Source: Lichenibacterium ramalinae
Lineage (GTDB): Bacteria > Pseudomonadota > Alphaproteobacteria > Rhizobiales > Beijerinckiaceae
Direction: 5' to 3'
DNA: 64,000 nt
NCBI RefSeq assembly: GCF_004137085.1
Contig: NZ_QYBC01000010.1
Location: 1-64,000, forward strand
Positions within the stretch are counted from its first letter, which is position 1, and each line of letters begins with the position of its first letter. Under the pieces are notes generated by a model. That model was given only the letters and a program-made list of their open reading frames with translations. It did no database searches and was not told the origin of the DNA. Position numbers and translations under genes: made by a program. Of the stretch, positions 1 through 9,510 are shown piece by piece.

Positions 1-95
1 CGGATCGCGTCCGCCACGTTCGACCCTTGTGACACCAGCACGTCGACCTGACGCAGCTTGGTGATGATCTCCTCGGGCTTATGTCGCTTCGCCAT
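1..95 (-). CDS. IS3-family transposase OrfA, N-terminal part
   Basis: The minus-strand frame starts with ATG at 95 and runs off the left edge, giving about 31 residues. They begin MAKRHKPEEIITKLRQ, the conserved start of OrfA (helix-turn-helix DNA-binding subunit) in IS3/IS407-type transposases. A good ribosome binding site (GGAGG) lies about seven bases upstream. OrfA binds the element ends and is normally fused to the DDE catalytic OrfB by frameshifting. Only the N-terminal helix is in the window, so whether the element is intact cannot be told. Confidence 0.85.
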   Translation of the reverse strand, partial: MAKRHKPEEIITKLRQVDVLVSQGSNVADAI

Positions 96-160
96 TTCGT
101 CCGTCCTCCAGGGCTCGAAACCCATACCTCAGAGCGGACCACTTCAAAGGGGGAGGATCA
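1..160 (-). mobile_element. IS3-family insertion sequence, one end
   Basis: This is the left-over end of an IS3-family (IS407-group-like) element whose body lies outside the window. On the minus strand the outer boundary is placed at 160, where the sequence reads TGATCCTCCCCC inward, in keeping with the TGA-type termini of IS3 elements. Coding sequence of an ABC solute-binding protein starts immediately at 161, so the element inserted into that gene. The other end and the target duplication are not visible, so the exact boundary is inferred. Confidence 0.7.
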
Positions 161-1140
161 CTCCTCCTCAGTGAACCCAACATCGACTTCCCTTACGTGT
201 TGACCGACTATCACATCGTCGTCCAGCCCGAGGGGATGCCCCCCGACTCCGGCATTGGGACCGGTGCCTACGCCCTCTCGGAGTCGGTTCTCGGCACGAG
301 ATACCTGACCAGGAAGTTCAAGGACTACTGGCGTCCCGACGTCGGCATCGTGGAATCGGTCGAGACCCTGGTGATCAACGACGGGACCGTGCGGGTCTCG
401 GCATTGCTCACCGGCAAGGTCCACCTGATCAACAGGATCGAGCCGAAGGTGGCTGCGTTTCTGAAGGGCTCCGCGTCGGCTGCCATCGTCCCGACGCCGG
501 GGCGCGGACACTTCAGCCTGGCGATGCGTTCCGATGCCACTCCGTTTGACAACGCCGATCTGCGGATGGCTCTGAAGCTGGCGATCGACCGGGAGGACCT
601 GGTGAAGCGGAACATGCATGACTATGGATCGGTCGCGAACGATATGCCGATCAACGAAACGTACCCGCTCGCCACGGTCCTCGAGCAGAGGAAGTATGAT
701 CCCGCAGAGGTAGGCCGTCTCTACAAGAATTAGGGAGTTGTAGGGCCGATCGAGCTTTTCGTATCGGACGTGACATTTCTGGGTGCTGTGCATGCCGCGA
801 TTCTAGACCAGCAGCACGCGGCTATTTCAGGCATCAACACCAACGTGATACGTTCGCAAGGCGAGGTTATTGGAGTGACGTCTGGAACAAGAAGCCCTTC
901 TGCGCCACCTACTGGGACGGCTGGCCTACCCAGGACTTGGCTATGGCGTTGGCCTACAAATCAGACGCACCATGGAACGACACCGCGTGGAAGCGTCCCG
1001 CCTTCGATCAGCTTCTCGCCGAAGCTCGCGAGATCGACGACGAGCCCACGCGCATCGCCAAGTACAAGCAGGCGAGCGAAATGATCCGAGGTGACGGCGT
1101 CCATCACCTCGAGCGGTTTCATCCCTCGAACGCCGAATGA
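161..1140 (+). pseudogene. Peptide/nickel-type ABC solute-binding protein, interrupted and decayed
   Basis: This is the remains of a family 5 extracellular solute-binding protein, the periplasmic receptor of a peptide-type ABC importer. The frame is open directly from the IS end at 161 (reading SEPNIDFPYVLTDYHIVV) to a stop at 733, and covers the middle of the protein, including the FDNADLRMALKLAIDRE segment typical of the family. The C-terminal part resumes in another frame from about 869 (YWSDVWNKKPFCATYWDGW, then LAYKSDAPWNDTAWKRP) and ends near 1140. The stretch 734-868 has lost recognisable similarity. The 5' end was removed by the IS3 element. No partner permease or ATPase genes are adjacent. 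It is not functional. Confidence 0.85.
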
Positions 1141-1255
1141 GAGCACAGGACCAGATCCGATGTAGGATGCGGAGGCGCGTGGGGCGATTCGGCCCCCAGG
1201 CGTCATCCTCGTTCCCGGGAGCGCGCGAACCGCCGCTCGACACGGAGATGCACGC

Positions 1256-1744
1256 GTGAGCAAGCCGACCTTCATCTTCGCCCGCCCCCGTGACGAGGGA
1301 GCACCGGGAGAACCGATCGAACTGTCCGACCACGTCGACTTCCAAGCCGACCTCGGCGTGCCGTCCGGTCTGGACGATCCGAGGGAGGGGCCGGCGGATC
1401 GGATGACGCCGGACGGGTTCCTGTTCTGGCTTTGCGCACGCCATACGAACCTCGAACGCAACATCCTGGTCGAGACGGCCGTGCACGGCCTGCGCAATGC
1501 CGTGAACGGCAAGGTCAGCCTCTTCTTCAAGGGCACCGAACGACGGCCCTTGCGTCTGGACGTGAGGTTGGGTCGGATCGCGGCGAGGAAGTGCATGCTG
1601 CTGGAGCGCCACGCGAGGACGCGGAGGCTGGACGTCCAGTTGGTCGAACACTCGCAGCACGGCATTCGAGGAGCGGCGTGCTACACCGGTTCCGAGATGA
1701 TGGGCGTCTTCGCGGCGTACGACGACCTCATCCTGGAACTCTGA
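1256..1744 (+). CDS. Hypothetical protein, 162 aa
   Basis: An uncharacterised protein of 162 residues. The GTG start at 1256 is preceded by GGAG at a normal distance. The protein has mixed alpha/beta composition with no signal peptide or membrane segment. The middle (residues about 60-110, with LCARHTNLERNILVE and KVSLFFKGTERRPLRLDVR) looks like genuine coding sequence. I do not recognise a family. It stands alone between the broken binding-protein gene and a gene-poor stretch and reads away from the helicase-nuclease operon. Its role cannot be assigned. Confidence 0.5.
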   Translation: MSKPTFIFARPRDEGAPGEPIELSDHVDFQADLGVPSGLDDPREGPADRMTPDGFLFWLCARHTNLERNILVETAVHGLRNAVNGKVSLFFKGTERRPLRLDVRLGRIAARKCMLLERHARTRRLDVQLVEHSQHGIRGAACYTGSEMMGVFAAYDDLILEL

Positions 1745-2298
1745 CGCAGTTCGTCTCGACCGAGCTACCGACCGAGGGCGTGACGATCACCGCCACGGGA
1801 CTGTCGCCGCTCTGGCCTGAGCGAGTTCCCACATCACCCCTCCAGCCTTCTGCACGATCGTCGGTGGCCTCGCCTGAGGCTCGCGCGCTGCCCATGCGCG
1901 CCTCCGGTCGTGAGCATGGCCCCGTCGTGGCGGATGACGAAGGCCCCAGGCAGAGCCACCGCTTCTCAGAAGAAAGAAGTTCCAACGCCGACGCGGCGCG
2001 AGGGAGCCCCAACCACGCCCGTCTCCCCGGATCCAGCCCGGACCTCAGGCGGTCGTGGCACGCTGGCGAGGCGGCGAGAGGCAGCGTCGGGCCGACCATG
2101 CGCGTGGCGACGGCGCCGGATAGGTCGGAAGCCACGCCGAAGGCGGCTGGCCTCATCGCTCCACCCAGGGAACGGCTCGCAGCCGAGTACGATGCCCGAG
2201 CGGTCCCCGAATCGCGTGGGTCGAGTCGAGTCACGGTCCTGCCAGCCGAGGCGGGTCACGGATCTCAAGCGCGGACCCGCTCCGTCGCGCGACGCTGC
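1745..2298. other. Gene-poor stretch, nothing recognised
   Basis: About 550 bases with overlapping open frames on both strands, none with a convincing start, ribosome binding site or recognisable protein sequence. Long open frames here are expected from the high GC content. I see no terminator, repeat or RNA gene. Confidence 0.4.
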
Positions 2299-2898
2299 TC
2301 AATCAGCGTGGCCCCCTCGGCGAGCGGCCCTTGCCGCATGCGGTCGGACCCTAGCGCGGCGGACCGCATCGCGACGAGGTTGTCGTGGTCTGGCGCGGCC
2401 TTCGAGAGCATGCGGCCAGCCACAGTTGGTCCGGTCCCGTGGTCTCGCCGCGAAGATCTCCAGCGGGAGGACGCGCTCCCACCGCCTCAGGCCGCCAGCG
2501 CTTCGGGATCCACCAGCGGCGGCGTCACGGCCGCGATGAACTGCAGACGGAACGCCTCCCGGGTATCCGTGGTCGCCCGAGCGCGCGGGCGATCGTGACC
2601 CGCGGACAATCCGTGAGCAGCTGGTTCGCCACCTGCGCCGTCGCCCGAGACCCCCTCGACCGCCGCTCTGACTACGAGGAATTCTCGGGTTCGATGCTGG
2701 AACGCCTCGAGCTGAGCCATTCACACCCACGCGGACCGGATCGACCCACCGGAGCACGTCCGTCCAGGCATCGAGGACTGCCGGGGGCCACGCTTCCGCT
2801 GCCAGCAGGACCGCGTGGCTCGCGACGGGTCCGCCGGTCGAGCGCAACGGCGGCATCAAGGAGGTCGTCAGGTCCGCGAGGTACTCCGCCAGTCGCAT
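2299..2898 (-). pseudogene. Decayed second copy of the small protein encoded at 8996-9463
   Basis: Nucleotides 2330-2600 match 9020-9290 closely over long runs. The translated pieces line up with the intact protein but in different frames: TREAFRLQFIAAVTPPL corresponds to GEVLRLQFISAVMPPL, and RWERVLPLEIFAARPRD to RRERALLLELFATGTSG. At least one frameshift separates the pieces. The upstream part, starting at ATG 2898 (MRLAEYLADLTTSLMPPL), has no counterpart in the intact copy and may be a fused foreign start. The copy lies just beyond the 3' end of the helicase-nuclease operon whose first gene is the intact paralogue, so the operon is bracketed by two copies. Function is presumed lost. Confidence 0.65.
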
Positions 2899-3019
2899 GA
2901 CGATCGCATCAGGGGCCGGGGGCGGCGCGGCGCGCCCGTCTCACCACCCGACCTCTCGACCACCCGTCCATACTCCGCCACCCTCGCCGCGGCGGGCTAC
3001 CGGACCCGAGCCGGACCGC

Positions 3020-6000
3020 TCAGGCTGGCTGGGCGTCAGGGTCGACCTCGGCCATGACGCCGACGACCGGCATGTGGACGAACGTCCCGAGGCACATGCC
3101 CCCCGTGACGGAGGCCACCGCCTGTGCGTAGAGCGCGAGTTGCGGGGCGTGGGACGCCGCCCTGGCCTCCCACAGGTCGCGCCGACCCGGAAAGCTCTTG
3201 TGGTCGAAGATGGCGAACCCCTCGCCGTCCTCGACCAGGAGGTCGACCCTCCCCACCACCTCCTGCCCGCCCACCAGGGCGTGCACCGGCACCTCGCGTC
3301 GCACGCGAGCTTCGGGGAACCGGCGCCGGAGGAAGGCCCAGAGCCGGTCCGACGCCGCCATCGCGTCGGCCGGCGCCAGGCTCTCGGACACGCCCCACCT
3401 CCCCAGGACGGCCCGGGCCCGGTCCCGCCTGGGGCCCTCGCCCAGCCTAGGGTCGTCGCAGGCCAGGAAGGCGTGGAGCGCCTCGCCCAGGAGGTCCATG
3501 TCCGGATCGCCGACGAGGGGGAGCCGACCGCCGAGCTCGGTGCGGACGACGAGGCTGCCGCCCGGGTCGGAGGCCGCGCTCGGGCGCAGGCGGAGCGGCC
3601 TGGCCATGGCGGCGCCGAGCGACGCGGGCAGGTGGGCGGGGGCGACGTCCGCGGCGCGCTCGCGTTCGACGCCGCGGACGGCGACGCTCCGGGCAGGGTG
3701 GGGCCGACCGCCGACGGTGACCGCCCCCTCGCCGGGGGCGGGGAGTCGGACGTGGGTGCCGCCCCCGACGTCGAGCACGTCCAGTGCCGAGGGCGGGCGA
3801 CCGCCCGCCACCGTCAGCACGAGGTGGTCGCGAGGCCGCGTCATGCCGACGTACAGCAGGCGGACGGCCTCCTCCCGCGCGACGCGGGCCGCTTGGAGGC
3901 CGACGACGCTCGCCGCGGCCGACGCGTCCATGTGGACGTCCTTAGCCTGTCTGCCGTAGGGCCAGACCCAGAGGCGCAGCCAGCGGTTCGCCAGCGGGTC
4001 CCGCCAGGCCGGTTCGCCCTCGCACTCGACCGCCAACCCGAACGGCGAGGACCTCGACTCCCTCTCGAGCTGCCCGAGGACGACCACGGGCCACTCGAGC
4101 CCCTTCGCCCGATGGTAGGTCATGACCTGGACGGCGTCCGGGTCCTGGCTCCTCGGCCTCCCCGTCTCGCGCGCCGCGAGCCAGGCGACGAGACCCGCGA
4201 GGGTCGCGGGGGATCGCAGCCTCGCGCACTCCTGGCCGTGGGCGGCCGCGGCGCCCCTGACCGCCTCGAGGTGGTGCAGTCGCTCCGCGGCGTCGCCCCA
4301 CCGGCAGGCGACGTCGACGACGCCCGTGACGAGGATGACCGCGTCGACGATCTCGCCCGGGGTGGAGCCGACCTGTCGCCCGCGGAGTCCGTCGAGGGCG
4401 TCAGCGAACGGGACCAGCGCGGCGAGCGCGGCGTCCGGCTCGGCCGAGGCCAGCGCGGCGAGCCAGGCGGACTGGTCCGACGGGTCGCCGACGAGGCGGG
4501 CCATCTCGACCAGGGCCAGCCGGTCGTCGCGGTCGGCGACCCACCTGAGGGCCGAGGCGACGAGTTGCGCCTCGGGCGCGTCGAAGAGGGTCCCCCGCGC
4601 GACCGCGACCGGGAGGCCGCACCGGGACAGGGCGCTTGCCACCTCCGCGACGTCGTCGTTCCCGCGGCACAGGACGGCGACGTCACCCGAGCGGAGCCCG
4701 CGCACGCCGGCGCCCTCCCGGACCGGCCAGGCGTCCGGGTCGGCCAGGGCCGCCACGACGCCCCCGGCGACGGCGGCCGCGAACTGCCCCCTGTTCCTCC
4801 CCTCGAGGTGCCAGACGGAGAGCGGCGGGCCCGCCAGCCCGGCATCGTCGCACGCGGCCCCGGAGAACGCCGTCCCGTCACGCGGTAGGCCCGTCGCCTC
4901 GAAGGCCGGAACGAAGGCGTCATTGACGAAGTCGCACAACCCCGGTCGGCTCCTCCAGGACGTCGACAGGAGCTCGGTCGAGCCGCCCGTGTCGGCCGCG
5001 GCCTCGCGCGCGGCCGAGAGCGTCAACCCCGCGTCCGTCCCGCGGAACCCGTAGATGGACTGCTTGGGGTCGCCGACCCAGACGCTGCGCGAGGCTATGC
5101 GGGCCATCTCGGCGAAGAGCGCGACCTGGAGGGGACTCGAGTCCTGGACCTCGTCGACGAACACGTGGCCGATCGTCTCGCGCAGACGCTCCCGGTTCGA
5201 GGGGTCGCGCAGGACCTCGAGCGCGAGCGCCTCCTGGTCGACGAAGTCGACGAGCCCTCGCTCGGCCTTGTGGGCCTGGTAGGCCGTCATGGCCGTCGCG
5301 GCGCATGCGAAGCTGAGCTCGACGAAGCGACGCAGGTCTCGACGCAGGCGTGGGTGCCCGGCATGGGCGGCGGCTGCGCGTGCGGTCGCCCGGAAGATCG
5401 CCTCGTCCGCCTTCGGCGTCCTCGGCTTGGAGAGCTTGGCCCACAGGGACCACGGGAGCTCGTCGCCTCGACGGAGGATGTCCTCGGCGGACCTGAGCGC
5501 CTCCGCGGCGCCCGCGCTGCCCGACCTGAGCGTGGTCCCCGCCGCCGCGGCGATCGCCAGCCCGACCTCGCGCCGGAGGTCCGCGTCGAGGTCCTCGGCC
5601 GAAGCCCGGGCCTCGTCGGGGAGTAGGGCGAGGAGGCCTCGCACGGACCTCTCGGCGCAGTCCGCGAAGCGCTCCGGCTCGATGCCGTTCGAGCGGGCGA
5701 GCTCGACGACGCGCAGGACCTGCGAGCGCCAGTCCAGGTCCCGCTCCGCCAGGCCGAGGACCTCGGAGAGCTGGTTCAGCGCCGCCGCGGATCCGGCGAT
5801 GGCCTCGTCGGCGGCGGTCGCGAAGACGCCCGGGAGGCTCTCCTCCGGGATGACCTCGCTGGCCGGCGACCGGCCGAGTTCCATTGCGAACTCCGACACG
5901 AGGCGACCCGAGACGGAGTTGACTGTGCCCATGCGCGCCCCGAGGAGCTCGACGGCCTCGTCGACGCGCTCCTCCGCGACGAGGTGGGCGCGCACGCGCT

Positions 6001-6163
6001 CGACGAGCTCGCCGGCCGCCTTCACGGTGAACGTGGTCGCGACGATGCGGGACGGGTCCGCCCCGTCCGCGATCGCGCGCGCGATGGTCCGCACGAGCGT
6101 GTGCGTCTTGCCGGTGCCGGCGGAGGCGAGGGTCGCGTCGACCCGGTTCATCGGACGTCGCAT
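3020..6163 (-). CDS. RecB/AddA-like UvrD helicase-nuclease
   Basis: A 1047-residue SF1A DNA helicase fused to a nuclease, like the AddA or RecB subunit of recombination nucleases. Walker A is ASAGTGKT at residues 13-20. Later come the DEVQDS Walker B motif, GDPKQSIYGFRG (motif III), VMTYHRAKGLEW (motif V) and LLYVGMTRPRDHL (motif VI). The C-terminus has a PD-(D/E)XK nuclease core near residues 975-995 (GRVDLLVEDGEGFAIFDHKSF with D and DHK). It is somewhat shorter than housekeeping AddA. The AddB-like gene ends three bases upstream, so the two are one transcript and probably one complex. A second ATG at 6151 is an alternative start. The island setting suggests a defence or element-specific DNA-processing role rather than the chromosomal enzyme, but that is inference. 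Confidence 0.85.
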   Translation of the reverse strand: MRRPMNRVDATLASAGTGKTHTLVRTIARAIADGADPSRIVATTFTVKAAGELVERVRAHLVAEERVDEAVELLGARMGTVNSVSGRLVSEFAMELGRSPASEVIPEESLPGVFATAADEAIAGSAAALNQLSEVLGLAERDLDWRSQVLRVVELARSNGIEPERFADCAERSVRGLLALLPDEARASAEDLDADLRREVGLAIAAAAGTTLRSGSAGAAEALRSAEDILRRGDELPWSLWAKLSKPRTPKADEAIFRATARAAAAHAGHPRLRRDLRRFVELSFACAATAMTAYQAHKAERGLVDFVDQEALALEVLRDPSNRERLRETIGHVFVDEVQDSSPLQVALFAEMARIASRSVWVGDPKQSIYGFRGTDAGLTLSAAREAAADTGGSTELLSTSWRSRPGLCDFVNDAFVPAFEATGLPRDGTAFSGAACDDAGLAGPPLSVWHLEGRNRGQFAAAVAGGVVAALADPDAWPVREGAGVRGLRSGDVAVLCRGNDDVAEVASALSRCGLPVAVARGTLFDAPEAQLVASALRWVADRDDRLALVEMARLVGDPSDQSAWLAALASAEPDAALAALVPFADALDGLRGRQVGSTPGEIVDAVILVTGVVDVACRWGDAAERLHHLEAVRGAAAAHGQECARLRSPATLAGLVAWLAARETGRPRSQDPDAVQVMTYHRAKGLEWPVVVLGQLERESRSSPFGLAVECEGEPAWRDPLANRWLRLWVWPYGRQAKDVHMDASAAASVVGLQAARVAREEAVRLLYVGMTRPRDHLVLTVAGGRPPSALDVLDVGGGTHVRLPAPGEGAVTVGGRPHPARSVAVRGVERERAADVAPAHLPASLGAAMARPLRLRPSAASDPGGSLVVRTELGGRLPLVGDPDMDLLGEALHAFLACDDPRLGEGPRRDRARAVLGRWGVSESLAPADAMAASDRLWAFLRRRFPEARVRREVPVHALVGGQEVVGRVDLLVEDGEGFAIFDHKSFPGRRDLWEARAASHAPQLALYAQAVASVTGGMCLGTFVHMPVVGVMAEVDPDAQPA

Positions 6164-6166
6164 CTC

Positions 6167-8839
6167 CTAACCCCCCGCCCTGACCCGGCAGACGTGCCCC
6201 ATGTCGCAGAAGGCGCAGACCCTCTCCCCGGGCGGGAAGCCGAGGTCGGCGGGCAGGTGCTCGGCGACCCCGGGCACCCCGGTCGCCAAGCCGCGGCCCG
6301 AACGCGCCAGTCGCGTGAGCTTCCCCCAGTCCGTCTCCATCGCCTCCCAGGTCGCGTCCAGCGTCCGCGCGACTCTCAGGCCCTCGCGTGCCAGCGCGGA
6401 TCCCGCCTCGGCGAGAAGCTCGCGCTGGCGCAGGAGGTAGTAGCCGGCCGGCGCGCCGCCGGCCGGGGCGACGAGGTGGCCGTAGGTGGCGAGCTGGATC
6501 GCACGTCCCTCCTCCAGCTCCGTCCGCCGCCACGTCCGCGAGCTCGTCCACTTCAGGTCGATGACCGCCTCGCCACCCTGTCGGTCGCGGACGAGGAGGT
6601 CGATGCGGCTCCGGATCGGGGGAGCGCCGGCCGCCGACGCTCGCTCGACCTCCATGCCGACGACGGCCATGCCGCGATCGGCGAGCAGTGCCGCGAGCGT
6701 CGCCAGCGAGTCCGGGATGCGTGCGCGGGCGAAGGCGAGCTCGCCCGACGACCCGGAGAGGCGGAGGGGGGCGGCGATCGCGTCGACGACAGCGTCGAGG
6801 CCGGCCACCGCCGCCCGTCGGACCTCGTCGGGATCGGGGACCCTCCCGACGGGGAGCACGGCCTCGGCGAGGGCATGGGCGACGTTGCCGATGAGCCTGT
6901 CCCGTGCGGGGATGGCGTGCGCGCGGCCTGCGCGCAACCGGGCGACGTGGCGGAGCACCCAGCGGAACTGGCACTCGAGCAGGTCCTGGATGGACGACGC
7001 GGTCTCGGCGCGCCCCTGCACCGCGTCGGCCAGCGACGCCGGCAGCGCCCACGTGGCCCTGGCCGCGGGCAGGTCGACCTTGGAGTGGGCGCGGCGGATC
7101 ACCTCCCGCCCGGCCAGGCGCACCCTGGCGTCCGCCAGAAGAGCCTCCGCGTCCGCGCTGATCGCCGCGCGGCTGGGCCCCCTCAGCATCGGGGCCATCC
7201 TGTGGGCGAGCGGGTGACTCGTGACCTCTGCGCCTCGGTCCAGGGACGGCGTGACCAACACCAGCGCTCCCCGAGCTGCCAGGACAGGCTGCTCCCAGTG
7301 GGCCGCCGCCCTCCGACGCATGCGGGCCGCGGTCTCGACCTCGCAGCCTGCCCCGGCGAGGGCCGCGGTCTCCGCCTCGGTCCAGGGCTGCCGCGTCTGT
7401 CCCTCGGTGCCCGAGAAGCCCCACCACACGATGCGCGCGGCTTCGCCCCAGACGGCCCCCGGCCGCGTCACGACCCTCGCGCCGCCCTCCTCGGCGACGT
7501 GGGCCGGGTCGGGCAGGCCCTCCGCGACGGCGATGTCGATGAGACCCTCCACCTGCGTCGCGGTGACGGGCGAGCGGCCGAGCGCGCCGAACGCGCCGGA
7601 CAGGGCGTCGGCCGCGCCGACGGCGCAGAGGAGCAGGGGATCGCGCGCGCCGCCGTCCGTCGCGAGCGCCCATCGGCGCACCCGGTCGCTGATCGCCGCC
7701 GCCGCCGCCGCCGGCATCCCGCTCGAGCGGCCATGGGCGCCGACCTCCATCCACGCGCGCCATTCCGCCAAGATGGCCTTGCCGGCCGCGCCCCCGTCCC
7801 GTTCGGCGACGCCGGCCTCGATCGCCGACCAGGCGTCCGCCCACGCCGGCCCGCCGACGCCGGGCTCGCGCGACAGCGCGCCCGCGAGGAGGCGGGCGGC
7901 CCAGCGGTCGATGGGCGGCGTGGGGAGCAGGAGCAACTCGAGGAGCTTCTGCGGGTCGAGCGGCGCCCACGCGACCGAGAAGGCGAGGGGGAGCAGCTGC
8001 AGCGCGCCGCGGTGGGTCGACCGCGGCGAGGCGCCCAGCGCCGGTAGGCCCCGGCGCGCGAAGGCCCCGTCGAGGAGGCCGGTGTCGCCGGACGGGACGA
8101 CGAAGACCGTCCCGCGCCCGCGCCCGGGGTCGTGCGCCACCCAGTCGGCGACGGCCTCCGCGGCCATGATCGCCGTCCGACTCTCGAGCAGCGTCAGCGA
8201 GCCGTCCCCGACGAGCGAGCCGATCCCGCCCCCGCCCAGGAAGCGCTGGAGGCGGGCGAGGTCGCCGTCGCCGGCCGTCGGGGTCGTCGACGGCCGGCGC
8301 GAGACGGCGACCCCCGAGTCGGAGAGGGCCCGCGCCAGGGCCTGCCATGGCGGCGGCAGGAGGTCGAGGTCCTCGATCGTCTCGAACGTGGCGAGCTCCG
8401 ACCGCGCGCCGCCCGCCAGGCGAGAGATGACCTCCCGCAGGAGGTCGGACCGGCACCTCGGGAGCGGGGGCGGGGTGAGCTCGGCGGCGGCAAGGTCCGC
8501 GAGCCGCGGCCCCGCCGTCCCGGTGTCGACCGGAACCCAGCCGGCCTCCGTCAGATCGTCGCGCCACGACAGGAGCAGGCGCGCCGTCGAGAGGGCGTCG
8601 GCCACCAGGGAGGCGGAGTAGAAGCGCGGTCCGACCGCCGCGGCGGCCTCGAGCTTCGCCTGCCAGGCGGCGATCCTCACGACGGGCGCCACCGGCGGGC
8701 CCGAAAGCCCGAGTTGCCCGGCCAGGAGGTCCAGCAGGCCCGCGGGGCCGACCACCGCTCCGCCGACCGCGCCCGATCCCGTGCCGGGATGGGCCGGGTG
8801 GGCGCCCCCGTCGGCCGCCATGCCGAAGACCACGTGCAT
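6167..8839 (-). CDS. AddB-like PD-(D/E)XK nuclease with Fe-S cysteines
   Basis: An 890-residue protein resembling the AddB subunit of double-strand-break processing nucleases. The N-terminal two thirds looks like a degenerate helicase fold with no clear Walker A motif. The C-terminal nuclease domain carries RIDLLVRDRQGGEAVIDLK (about residues 745-765), the PD-(D/E)XK core. One cysteine in LLECQF (about 621) plus CAFCDMGHVC near residues 875-884 form the four-cysteine iron-sulfur set of AddB/Cas4-type nucleases. The ATG at 8839 has GGGGAGG upstream at ideal spacing, so longer upstream frames were rejected. It lies between the small gene at 8996-9463 and the helicase gene, in one operon from the promoter near 9580. 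Confidence 0.8.
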   Translation of the reverse strand: MHVVFGMAADGGAHPAHPGTGSGAVGGAVVGPAGLLDLLAGQLGLSGPPVAPVVRIAAWQAKLEAAAAVGPRFYSASLVADALSTARLLLSWRDDLTEAGWVPVDTGTAGPRLADLAAAELTPPPLPRCRSDLLREVISRLAGGARSELATFETIEDLDLLPPPWQALARALSDSGVAVSRRPSTTPTAGDGDLARLQRFLGGGGIGSLVGDGSLTLLESRTAIMAAEAVADWVAHDPGRGRGTVFVVPSGDTGLLDGAFARRGLPALGASPRSTHRGALQLLPLAFSVAWAPLDPQKLLELLLLPTPPIDRWAARLLAGALSREPGVGGPAWADAWSAIEAGVAERDGGAAGKAILAEWRAWMEVGAHGRSSGMPAAAAAAISDRVRRWALATDGGARDPLLLCAVGAADALSGAFGALGRSPVTATQVEGLIDIAVAEGLPDPAHVAEEGGARVVTRPGAVWGEAARIVWWGFSGTEGQTRQPWTEAETAALAGAGCEVETAARMRRRAAAHWEQPVLAARGALVLVTPSLDRGAEVTSHPLAHRMAPMLRGPSRAAISADAEALLADARVRLAGREVIRRAHSKVDLPAARATWALPASLADAVQGRAETASSIQDLLECQFRWVLRHVARLRAGRAHAIPARDRLIGNVAHALAEAVLPVGRVPDPDEVRRAAVAGLDAVVDAIAAPLRLSGSSGELAFARARIPDSLATLAALLADRGMAVVGMEVERASAAGAPPIRSRIDLLVRDRQGGEAVIDLKWTSSRTWRRTELEEGRAIQLATYGHLVAPAGGAPAGYYLLRQRELLAEAGSALAREGLRVARTLDATWEAMETDWGKLTRLARSGRGLATGVPGVAEHLPADLGFPPGERVCAFCDMGHVCRVRAGG

Positions 8840-8995
8840 CCTATCCTCCCCGAGGTCCGATCGAGCACCGCCCCGGACACCCGCGACGCGAGCGATCCGG
8901 TCGGCCCGGGTGACGGTCAAGTCGCGGTCGGGTCCCGCCCGTCGGTCGCGGCGCTGGCCGCACCGGCGGCGTCCGCCCCGCACGCATGCTCGCGC

Positions 8996-9463
8996 TCAGC
9001 CGGCGTGGCCGGGCTCGGCGAGGAGGCCCTGGCGCATGCAGTCGAACTCGAGCGCGGCCGACAGCATCGCGACGGTGTTGTCGTGGTCGGGCGCGCACCG
9101 CGAGAGCAGCGCCGCCAGCCGCAGTTCGTCCGGCCCCGAGGTCCCCGTGGCGAAGAGTTCGAGAAGGAGCGCGCGCTCCCGCCGCCTGAGGCCCCTCAGG
9201 GCCTCGGGATCCCCGAGCGGGGGCATCACGGCCGAGATGAACTGCAGGCGGAGCACCTCCCCGGCCATGTCGTCGAAGGACCGCCTCTCCCGACCCGCCC
9301 TGCGCAGCTCGCGAAGCTCCTCCGGCGTGAGCGGCTTGACCCTGATCGAGCGCGCGGCCGACAGGTCGGCGCCGGGGATAAGACCCCGGCCGGAGCCCCC
9401 CGCGCGGGTCAGGTCCCCCGCTTCGGCCCGATGGTCGGCGGCGTCCCCTGGTTTGTTGAGCAT
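8996..9463 (-). CDS. Small unknown protein, first gene of the helicase-nuclease operon
   Basis: An uncharacterised 155-residue soluble protein. The start is ATG 9463 (MLNKPGDAADHRAEAG), chosen because GGAGGGG lies six bases upstream; an in-frame upstream ATG at 9568 overlaps the promoter. The C-terminal half is helical and better conserved (VLRLQFISAVMPPLGDPEALRGL, then SAALEFDCMRQGL), because the same segment survives in the decayed copy at 2299-2898. No enzymatic motif is visible. It is 156 bases ahead of the AddB-like gene and shares its promoter, so it is a candidate third subunit, inhibitor or regulator of the nuclease. Which one cannot be told. Confidence 0.7.
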   Translation of the reverse strand: MLNKPGDAADHRAEAGDLTRAGGSGRGLIPGADLSAARSIRVKPLTPEELRELRRAGRERRSFDDMAGEVLRLQFISAVMPPLGDPEALRGLRRRERALLLELFATGTSGPDELRLAALLSRCAPDHDNTVAMLSAALEFDCMRQGLLAEPGHAG

Positions 9464-9510
9464 GTGTCCCCTCCAACGCACGTCCCCTCCCGAGCCTCCA
9501 GGGTCGGGAG

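Noticed and set aside
1432-2598. A 388-codon plus-strand frame after the hypothetical gene
   Set aside because: It starts inside the better supported 1256-1744 gene, is low-complexity, and crosses the decayed copy on the other strand.
2897-8567. Very long open frames antisense to or overlapping the helicase-nuclease genes (for example 2897-4888 plus and 4920-8567 minus)
   Set aside because: They are Arg/Gly/Pro-rich, have no motifs or ribosome sites, and lie across genes with clear family signatures. High GC content keeps the shadow frames open.
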